Assembly (NCBI GenBank): GCA_016714225.1
Contig: JADJNS010000004.1
Coordinates: forward strand, 1 to 64,000
Direction: 5' to 3'
DNA: 64,000 bases
Origin: Archangiaceae bacterium
GTDB lineage: Bacteria; Myxococcota; Myxococcia; Myxococcales; Myxococcaceae
A program made the translations under genes and the position numbers. Position 1 is the stretch's first letter, and each line of letters opens with the position of its first letter. A model generated the notes under the pieces. That model ran no database searches, had not been told where the DNA came from, and saw nothing but the letters and a program-made list of their open reading frames with translations. This document shows, in pieces, positions 16,808 through 24,202 of the stretch.

Positions 16808-18456
16808 GGGGCCTCCTGGCGCTGCGCGAAGGTGGGGTGGCTCACGTAGTCGAGCACCAGCTGGTCGAAGCGGCGCCCGCCTTTGGCGAAGCCCTGGCTC
16901 AGGTCGCGAATCAGCGCGCCGTCGGTGGGGAGCTCGCGGCGGCCGGTGCCGAAGCGGAACAGCTGCCGGGTGACACAGCCGTCGAGCGAGCTCGTCTGCA
17001 CCATCAGCTCGGCGAGGCCCTTGGCGCCGACGAAGTTGCCCACGCCCTGCAACGCGCCCTCGCCCCTGATCTCGCACTCGGGGTGCGCGGCCTCGGCCGA
17101 GCGAAACGCGCCGGTGCGGTCGAACTGCTCGAGCCCGAAGCCGATCGGGTCCATCTGCAGGTGGCAGGCGGCGCACGACATCACCTGATCGTGGGCGGCG
17201 TAGCGGTCTTTCTTGCAGACCGCCGAGCCGGTCTCGGGCGGAGGCACATCGGCCACCACGTTGGGCGGCGGCGGGGCGATCTCCTGGCAGAAGAGCCGAT
17301 TGCGGATCCACTTGCCGCGCAGGGTGGGGCTGGTGTCGGTCTGCTTCACTCCGTTCGACAGCAGCGAGGCGTGCGAGAGAATGCCCATGCGCCCGGTGCT
17401 GCCGTAGTCGACCCAGCGGTAGCCGGCGGCGCCGCTCTTGGGCAACCCGTAGTGCTCGGCCATGGTGTCGTCGACCCAGGTCTGCGTCGAGGTGAACAGC
17501 CCGCGGTAGTCGCCGCGATCTTCGAACACCACCTTGCGCACCAGCGCGGTGGTCTCGTTGACCGCCCGCGCGTTGAACATCGCGTCGTGCGGCAGGCTCA
17601 GGTAGCCCAGCCACATGGCGTGAAACAGCTCGAGCTGTGAGTGGCCTTCGCTCGACTCGAGCAGCCCCTGCGCCACGGTGCGCACCTGCGCAGGGGTGTC
17701 GAGCTCGCCGCGCTCGGCGGCGTCGAGCAGCGCGTCCGACGGAGCGTGACCCAGGAGGAAGAACGACAGCCGCGCGGCCAGCTCGTACGCGCCCAGCTGC
17801 GAGGTGCCCGCGGTGGCGCCGGGGGTACCCACCTCGACGCGGAAGAGGAACTCGGGGTCGAGCAAGAGCCGCTGCATCACCAGCCCCATCGAGGTGGTGA
17901 AGGTGCCGCGCTGCCGGGCCAGCGCGTGCAGGCTCGACAGCTCGGTGACCTCGGCGTCGGTGATGGGGCGGTGCAGGGCGCGCCTGCCGAAGCTCTTGAT
18001 GAAGGGGGCCAGGCACGCCAGGTCATCGTCGTTGGCGGGAGTGCAGGGCAGAATCGCCGCCTTGCGCGTCGCCGACGCGAGCGTGGCTTGAGTCACCTGC
18101 TGCACCAGCCGCTCGGCCGCTTCGACCCACACCGCCGAGGCCTGCTGCTTCGAGTAGTCGTTGTCGAACGGGGTCAGCTCTTCGCCCGGCATCAGGGTGA
18201 GCGCGGCGTGGGTGGTGTCACCCAGAAGCAGGCTCAAGGTCCGGTCGAGCTCGGTGCGGGTGAGCCGGCGCAGCTCGGTCACCGCTGGAGTGGGCGGAGC
18301 CTGCATCGGGTCGCCCGGGCCAGGTTGGCTGGGGTCTGCCGGCGAGCCCGGGCCCGACGGGCCAGTCGTGCCGGGCAGGGTGCTCGGCACCACGATGTCT
18401 CCGGTGCAGGCGGTGACAGCCAGCAGGACGAGGGCGGGGCGCATCGGGCGGTGCAT
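16804..18456 (-). CDS. DUF1592/DUF1588 lipoprotein with c-type heme motif
   Basis: 550 aa from ATG 18456 (or 18444). Lipoprotein signal ending VTAC, then a Pro/Gly linker. The order of segments, LRRLTRTELDRTLSLLLGD (DUF1587-like), FIKSFGRRALHRPITDAEV, RLLLDPEFLFRVE (DUF1592), the HASLLSNG/TLRGKWIRNRLF region and SCAACHLQMDPIGFGLEQFD (DUF1588), is that of the large planctomycete/myxobacterial cytochrome-like proteins. CAACH at 428-432 is a CxxCH heme-c attachment site. I infer a membrane-anchored redox protein partnering with the Tat-exported DUF1552 protein. The 120-base gap upstream holds a small GGCTGG/CCAGCC hairpin. Confidence 0.88.
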   Translation of the reverse strand: MHRPMRPALVLLAVTACTGDIVVPSTLPGTTGPSGPGSPADPSQPGPGDPMQAPPTPAVTELRRLTRTELDRTLSLLLGDTTHAALTLMPGEELTPFDNDYSKQQASAVWVEAAERLVQQVTQATLASATRKAAILPCTPANDDDLACLAPFIKSFGRRALHRPITDAEVTELSSLHALARQRGTFTTSMGLVMQRLLLDPEFLFRVEVGTPGATAGTSQLGAYELAARLSFFLLGHAPSDALLDAAERGELDTPAQVRTVAQGLLESSEGHSQLELFHAMWLGYLSLPHDAMFNARAVNETTALVRKVVFEDRGDYRGLFTSTQTWVDDTMAEHYGLPKSGAAGYRWVDYGSTGRMGILSHASLLSNGVKQTDTSPTLRGKWIRNRLFCQEIAPPPPNVVADVPPPETGSAVCKKDRYAAHDQVMSCAACHLQMDPIGFGLEQFDRTGAFRSAEAAHPECEIRGEGALQGVGNFVGAKGLAELMVQTSSLDGCVTRQLFRFGTGRRELPTDGALIRDLSQGFAKGGRRFDQLVLDYVSHPTFAQRQEAP

Positions 18457-18576
18457 GCGAGCAAGAGTCGCACCGGCTGGCCACTTCCAGCCGCGGCAGC
18501 GAAATCGGTGGGCTGCGCGGGGCGGACGCCTTGACTGTGAACTGCAGTGGGCACCTCGAGCTGGAACCGGCAGGCC

Positions 18577-20237
18577 TCAGGGCAGATCTTGCAGGTAGCG
18601 GAACGCGCTGGAGTCGCGCACGCCCATGCGCACCGCGCCGTTGGTGCCGAAGCTCAACGAGGGAGAGCCGCCGGTCACCGCCGCTCCCGCGCAGTCGGTG
18701 ATCAGCCGCACCCCGTAGCCGCCGTCGAACAGCTCGAGCCCGACCGCCAGCTGGCTGCCGGCGAACTGCGAGCCCGCGAAGCCGGTGCGGCCGTCGGGCG
18801 TGACCGCGGCGCTGATCTCCCCGATGCCGCCGATGATGCGCACGTTGGTGTCCCAGTTGCCGGGCGTGGTGCACGGCCGGGCCCGGCAGCGGTGCATCGA
18901 TACCCCGTTGCCGTCGGCGAAGAAGACGCGGGGCAGCCCCTGCGAGTCGAGGACCAGGTCGGGGCCGCCTGCGGGAGGCAGAGAGATCGACTGCCACCCG
19001 CCTGCGCCCGAGCAGCTCCCGGCGCACTCGGCGTAGAGGGCGGTGCCCGCGTCGGCGGCGCTGAACACCAGGTGCCGCAGCGGGCTCACTCCGCCGTCGC
19101 CCAGCAGCGCGAGCGACGCCGCCACCGGCGCGAACGAGAACGAAGCGAAAGACCAGTTGGACTCGAGCGTGCAGCTCGCGTTGCACTCGCCGTAGCGGGC
19201 GCCGGGCGCCATGACCGCCTGGTACGCCGCGGTGCGGAGCGTGCCGTTGGCCGCGAACGCCAGGGTGTACTCGGCCACCTGATCGGGAGTGATGTCACCC
19301 TGCGCCCAGTTGCTCAGGCTGGTGCAGCTGGCGCTCGAGCACTCGGAGTAGACCGTGCCGCCGGTTCCGCTGGAGTACCCGGTGCGGGTCAGGGTCGCGA
19401 GCGAGCCCGAGGCGAGCTGCCGCAGGTAGGGGCGCACCGGGCCGCCGTTGGTGCTGTTCTCGAGCAGCACGCCCTGGCTCCACACCGGGGCGCCGGTGGA
19501 GCAGTTCGACGTGCACTCGGCGTAGCGCACCGTCGATGCGGAGACGTCGTGCCAGATCAGCCGCTGCCGGCCGCTCGCGACCACCACCGCGCTCTTTCCC
19601 GCGCCCGGGGCGCCGATGGTCGCGACCGTCGACTGGGCCAGACCGCAGCCGCACACCCCCATCGCGCTGCAGGTGAACGCCCCGTTGTTCGTGCTGCACG
19701 CCACGCCCACGCAGTCGCTGTCGGCGCAGTCGGTCTTGGTGTCGCAGTCGTCGTCGACCCCGTCGCCGCAGCGCGTCTCGAAGCGCGTGCAGTTGGGCCC
19801 GCCGCCTGCGGTGCCGCCACCCGCCGTGCCGCCACCCGCCGTGCCGCCGCCTGCCGTGCCGCCGCCTGCGGTGCCGCCACCCGCCGTGCCGCCTCCTGCC
19901 GTGCCGCCTCCTGCGGTGCCGCCGCCGGCTGTGCCGCCCCCGCCGCCGCCTGCCGTGCCGCCACCTGCCGTGCCGCCACCTGCCGTGCCGCCACCTGCCG
20001 TGCCGCCGCCTGCCGTGCCGCCGCCGCCGCTGTGCCGCCGCCCGCGGTGCCGCCGCCGGCTCCGCCCGCGGTCGAGCCTCCGGCGGTGCCCCCGTCGCTC
20101 ACGCACACGTCGCCCACACAGTGGAAGCCCGGGGCGCAGTCCGAATCACCCGCACACGCGAACGGCTGGGAGCCGAAGTCGGTGTCGCACTGGCAAGCCG
20201 ACAGGGAGATCGAGAGGAGCGCGACGAACGCCTTCAC
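18577..20237 (-). pseudogene. Repeat-stalk lipoprotein with MopE-like and YxEC repeats, frameshifted in the repeat
   Basis: GTG start at 20237. Lipobox LSAC, a short Cys-rich module, then a (Gly-Gly-Gly-Thr-Ala)n stalk encoded by a 15-bp repeat, then CGDGVDDDCDTKTDCADSDC (the MopE/Notch-like Cys motif), then five repeats of YxEC-x3-4-C-x4-6-W (for example VRYAECTSNC, VYSECSSASC, ARYGECNASC, LYAECAGSC, MHRCRARPC), probably propeller blades clamped by disulfides. The N-terminal frame leaves the stalk frame near 20020-20032; adding one G restores it. Intact length about 550 aa. Phase variation, decay and assembly error all remain possible. Confidence 0.7.
19798..20064 (-). repeat. 15-bp in-frame minisatellite coding for GGGTA stalk
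   Basis: About 17 copies of a 15-base unit (minus strand GGCACGGCAGGCGGC and close variants) encode repeated Gly-Gly-Gly-Thr-Ala. Copies differ mainly at third codon positions, so expansion is not very recent. The tract contains the frameshift of the host lipoprotein gene. Confidence 0.85.
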
Positions 20238-20277
20238 CCTGCCGAGCGTACCCTCAAGCGCCGCGGGCCAACACCTT

Positions 20278-20751
20278 CTACCCGGGCCGCCCTTCCCCCG
20301 ACTTGGGGAGAGGGGGCTGTTCGGCGCGAAGTTGGTCGCGGTACTCGCCGAGCGCGCGGCGGTAGCGCGTCAGGTGCGGCGACGCCCCGTGCAGCGCGAC
20401 GGCGACCTCGAGCAGCTCGGCGAGCGCAGCGCCACCCCGGCCCAGCGAGTGGAGCGCGAGGCCATGGAAGCACCGCGCCGCGTGGTTGTCTGGGTGCTCG
20501 CGAAGGTACCCCTCGAGCAGCGCGACCGAGTCGGCGATGCGGCCGACGTTGCGCAGCGTCGACCCGTACCCGACGATGAACTCGGCCTCGACTGAGGCCG
20601 GCACCCCGAGCTTCCACGCTGCGTCGTAGAACCGCACCGCCTCTTCTTCGTGGCCCGCGCTGTCACACGCCCAGGCCGCGGCGATCTGGGCGGACACGTC
20701 GTCGGGCCGCGCGCGCGCGGCAGCGGCTTCTTCGGGGAGCTCGTCGGGCAT
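20278..20751 (-). CDS. TPR_5-type tetratricopeptide protein
   Basis: 157 aa. ATG at 20751 chosen because the preceding in-frame sequence is Ser/Thr/Gln-rich and overlaps the divergent promoter gap. It contains two to three helical repeats (EEEAVRFYDAAWKLG, GRIADSVALLEGYLREHP, GRGGAALAELLEVAV), the pattern of the TPR_5 family of cytosolic scaffold proteins. No partner is evident. The last residues (PPLPKSGEGRPG) and stop are supplied by a palindromic repeat. The 94-base gap to the divergent lipoprotein gene is richer in A/T than its surroundings and probably holds both promoters. Confidence 0.8.
   Translation of the reverse strand: MPDELPEEAAAARARPDDVSAQIAAAWACDSAGHEEEAVRFYDAAWKLGVPASVEAEFIVGYGSTLRNVGRIADSVALLEGYLREHPDNHAARCFHGLALHSLGRGGAALAELLEVAVALHGASPHLTRYRRALGEYRDQLRAEQPPLPKSGEGRPG
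20283..20312. repeat. Palindromic intergenic repeat of the CCCTCTCCC/GGGGAGAGGG type
   Basis: CCTTCCCCC-GACTT-GGGGAGAGGGGG resembles the short palindrome that is widespread in proteobacterial genomes; a second copy is at 54662-54696. This copy lies inside the 3' end of the TPR gene and codes for its last residues. Confidence 0.55.
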
Positions 20752-20845
20752 GGCGGCGCTTGACGTATTCCCTACGGAAGCCTGAAGCGAGGCTTTGCTC
20801 GGAGGAATCCTGCACGTTGCTGAGGCCTGGGGTGTCTGACGCACC

Positions 20846-22668
20846 ATGGCGATCTCCCTGCGGCCGGCGGTGTGTTGCGTGATGGCGTTGCTGCTGGCGT
20901 GTGGCGGCGGCGGCGGCGGCGGCGGGACGGGTGGGGGCTCGGCGACTGCCGGCGGTACGGCGACTGCCGGCGGTACGGCGACTGGAGGCGGGGCGGCGGG
21001 CGGGGTTGGGCACGGGCGGCGGCATCGCGACCGGCGGCGGTACGGCGACGGCCGGCGGTGCGGGGACTTCCGGCGGTACGGCGACTGGAGGCGGTGAGGC
21101 CGGCGGGTTGGGCACGGGCGGCGGCACCGCGACCGCCGGCGGCACTGCGACCGGCGGCGGCACGGCGACCGCCGGCGGCACGGCGACCGGCGGCGGCACC
21201 GCGACCGCCGGCGGCACTGCGACCGCCGGCGGCACTGCGACCGCCGGCGGCACTGCGACCGGTGGTGGCATCGCGACCGCCGGCGGCAGCGGCTTCGACG
21301 GAGGCATCGCCGTCGCCGACATCTGCCAGCGCTTCGCGGAGGCCTCCTGCGACCGCGAGATCCGCTGCCAGCGCGGCGCGGCCGCCGATCGCGCCGCGTG
21401 CATCGGGCTTTCCCTCGAGACCTGCACCGTGCACCGCAACGTCGACGCCGGCATCGCCCTGTACAACGCTGCCGCGGCCGTCCAGTGTGTCGCGGCTTTC
21501 GCTTCGCAAGACTGCTTCGACACCCCTGTACTGCCCCACGGTGGGCTCGACGTCCTGCGCCGCTTGCCGCGCGCGCGTCGGCGTCGGCGCACCGTGCTCC
21601 ACGACCCCCGACGTGCGCTGCCTCGCCGGGCTCTCCTGCGATGACCCGAACCGAGACGGCGGCCGCTGTGTCGCTGCCGGGCTCCCCGGAGCGCTCTGCC
21701 GCAGCACTGCGCCCTGCGATACCACCGCGGGCTTCTGTCCGGCGCCCGACGGTGGTCCGCAGACGTGCCGGGCGCTCCTCGGCTCGGGTTTTGTGTGCAC
21801 CGCGACCTCACAGTGCCAGGCGGGGCTCTACTGCCCGGCGGGCGCCTCGCGTACGTGCACGTCGCTGCGAGCCGACGGCGCTCCCTGCACCACCAGCACC
21901 GAGTGCGCAACACCGCTCTGCAACCGCGCTCCCCAGGTCGGAGTCGACGCCGGAGTACGCGGCTGTGGCTATCTCGGCCTCGGGCAGCCGTGCTGGAGCA
22001 ACGGCGATTGCGGGCCGAGCAATCACTGCCGTGGCTACATCTTCGCGCGAACCGATGCCGGCGCAGTGGCCGGCACCTGCGCGGTGAAAGACCTCGATGG
22101 CGCTCCGTGCACCAACTCGGCGACGCGCATCAACGACAGCTGCGCCAACCCGAGGGCGACCTGTCTCGACGGAACGTGTCGCGTGACGCCGCCGTACTCG
22201 CGGGTGCTCGGCCAGACCTGCGACTCGCCGGCGCAGTGCGGAAGCAGCAGCCGGTGCGACTACGCCGACCCGCTCACCTACGAGGGGCACTGCGTAGCGC
22301 TCCTCCCCGATGGAGCGGCGTGCGACGGCGACGGCGAATGCCTGCTCGGCAGCTACTGCTCCTTCGTCGACGGCATGTGCACCCGCTACGGCGGGCGCAA
22401 CGACGTGTGCGGTGGCGCGGCCGGCAGAGACTGCCTGAGCGGCCTCAGCTGCGAGGTCGGGCCCACCGGACTCGACCAGTGCACCCCGATGTCGGCGGTC
22501 GGAGGGACCTGCAACGCCACCAACGGCCCCCAGTGCTACGGCTCGTTCTGCTCGGTGACGGGCTCCATGTGCGTCGCCCGGCAGGCCAACGGAGCTCCGT
22601 GCACGCTGAGCTCGCAGTGCGAGTCGAGGCGCTGCCTCGCGAACGTGTGCGTCATGGCCTGCTTCTGA
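20846..22668 (+). pseudogene. Repeat-stalk Cys-rich lipoprotein with two frameshifts
   Basis: Starts with a lipoprotein signal (MALLLAC followed by Gly run) and a Gly-Thr-Ala stalk. The frame changes at the GGGG run 21002-21005 (one extra G; the later copy of the unit reads GGCGGGTTGGGC) and again at the CCCC run 21532-21535 (one extra C; without it the protein reads CFDTLYCPTVGS). The remainder is a long series of disulfide-rich units (GAPCxxxxxC, CxxGLxC, GxxCxxxxQC) typical of secreted myxobacterial proteins. Restored length about 607 aa. It is divergent from the other stalk lipoprotein across the TPR gene. Function unknown. Confidence 0.7.
20938..21292 (+). repeat. Gly-Thr-Ala minisatellite
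   Basis: Tandem 15-base units (GGCGGCACTGCGACCGCC and variants, read as GTATAGG / GTATGGG) cover about 350 bases of the lipoprotein gene. Repeat slippage is plausible, and the first frameshift lies inside. It is related in amino-acid content, not in exact sequence, to the minisatellite of the divergent gene. Confidence 0.85.
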
Positions 22669-22728
22669 AGGTCGACGAGCCCGGCCAACGGCCGATGAGT
22701 GTCGGACCTTCGGTGTATTGGGTCGCGC

Positions 22729-24192
22729 ATGGACATGGTCGAGGTGGCGTGCGCCTTTCTGGCGGGCGGCGTGGCGGGTGCGGGCATCGCGTTCGCGTGG
22801 CTGCAGCGACGGCTCGCGGGGCAGGCGGCCGAGCGGGCAGCTCACGCCGCTGAAGCCCGCGCCGCGGCCCTGCGCGCCCACGAGCTGATCTCCGAGCGCG
22901 ACGCGGCCCGCACCCAGCTCTCGAGGCTCGAGGTCGAGCACGCCCAGGCCTTCGCCACCCTCGAGGCCGAGCGCCGCGCCGGCACCGAGCAGCTCAAGGT
23001 GCTCCAGGCCACCCAAGACAAGCTCGACGCGCGCATGCGCGAGACGTTCTCGGCGCTGGCCACCCAGACGCTCGAGACCTCGGGCCGCCAGATGCTCGAG
23101 CTGGCTCGCGCCGAGCTCAAAGGGGTCACCGAGACCGCCCGGGTCGACCTCGACGCCCGACAGAAGGCCATCGAGACCTCGATGAAGCCGGTCAACGAGA
23201 CGCTCGAGAAGGTGGGCCAGTCGCTCGAGCGCTCGCGCATCGAGAGCGCCCAGCTGTTCACCCAGGTGAAGAGCCTGGGTCACGAGACCTCGAACCTGGT
23301 CAAGGCGCTGCGCACCCCCAACGTGCGCGGCCGCTGGGGCGAGCAGACCCTGCGCCGGGTGGTCGAGATGGCGCAGATGGTCAACCACTGCGACTTCGTC
23401 GAGCAGAAGACCATCGACGGCGGCGACGGCAAGCTGCGGCCCGATCTGATCGTGCGCATGCCCGGCGGCCGCAACGTGGTGGTCGACGCCAAGGCGCCGC
23501 TCGATCGCTACCTGGCGATGGTCGAGGCCCCCGACGATGCCACCCGCGCCGCGCTGCTCAAGGCCCACTCCGCCCAGGTGCGCGAGCACGTCACCCAGCT
23601 CTCGTCGCGCCAGTATTGGGAAGCGGTGTCGCCCGCGCCCGAGCTGGTGATCATGTTCCTCCCCTCAGAGCCGCTGATGTCCAGCGCGGTGCAAGACGAC
23701 CCCAACCTCATCGAGTACGGGGTCAACCGCAAGGTGGTGATCGCCAGCCCCCTCACCCTGATCGTGCTGCTGCGCGCGGTCTCGTACGGCTGGCGGCAAG
23801 AGCGGCTGCACAAGAATGCCGAAGAGATTCGCGCGCTGGGTCAAGAGCTGTACACCCGCGTGCGCCACATGGCCGAGCACTTCCACGACCTGGGCCGGCA
23901 GCTCTCGACCGCGGTGGGCAGCTACAACCGCACCGTCGGCTCGTTCGAGGGCCGGGTGCTGGCGGGCGCGCGGCGCTTCGTCGAGCTGTCGGCGGCGAGC
24001 GAAGCCAACCTGCCGGGCCTCGAGCCCATCGAGGTGGCGCCGCGGCTCGTCACCTCGGACGAGCTCAAGACGCGCCCGGTGCGGCCGTCGCGGCCGTCAC
24101 TCACCGAGAGCGACGGGCCCGCGTTCGACCCGCCTGAGCCCAAGAAGCCGAAGGTCGACCTGGTGCAGGGCGATCTGTTGGCGAAGGTTTGA
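22729..24192 (+). CDS. rmuC: DNA recombination protein RmuC
   Basis: 487 aa. One N-terminal membrane helix (about 3-24), a coiled coil (about 30-190), then the RmuC nuclease-like domain with NVRGRWGEQTLRRVVEMA, VVDAKAPLDRYL (the Asp-x-Lys of a PD-(D/E)xK-like core) and NPNLIEYGVNRKVVIASP-type strand (here DPNLIEYGVNRKVVIASP). RmuC family proteins limit DNA inversions and process aberrant structures. ATG 22729 chosen because it leads directly into the membrane helix. mutS starts 10 bases after its stop, so the two genome-maintenance genes are cotranscribed. Confidence 0.93.
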   Translation: MDMVEVACAFLAGGVAGAGIAFAWLQRRLAGQAAERAAHAAEARAAALRAHELISERDAARTQLSRLEVEHAQAFATLEAERRAGTEQLKVLQATQDKLDARMRETFSALATQTLETSGRQMLELARAELKGVTETARVDLDARQKAIETSMKPVNETLEKVGQSLERSRIESAQLFTQVKSLGHETSNLVKALRTPNVRGRWGEQTLRRVVEMAQMVNHCDFVEQKTIDGGDGKLRPDLIVRMPGGRNVVVDAKAPLDRYLAMVEAPDDATRAALLKAHSAQVREHVTQLSSRQYWEAVSPAPELVIMFLPSEPLMSSAVQDDPNLIEYGVNRKVVIASPLTLIVLLRAVSYGWRQERLHKNAEEIRALGQELYTRVRHMAEHFHDLGRQLSTAVGSYNRTVGSFEGRVLAGARRFVELSAASEANLPGLEPIEVAPRLVTSDELKTRPVRPSRPSLTESDGPAFDPPEPKKPKVDLVQGDLLAKV

Positions 24193-24202
24193 TGGTAAGC
24201 GC

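Noticed and set aside
19798..21292. Tandem repeats that could be taken for a CRISPR array
   Set aside because: Units are 15 bp, contiguous, in frame and encode Gly-Thr-Ala stalks; there are no unique spacers and no cas genes.
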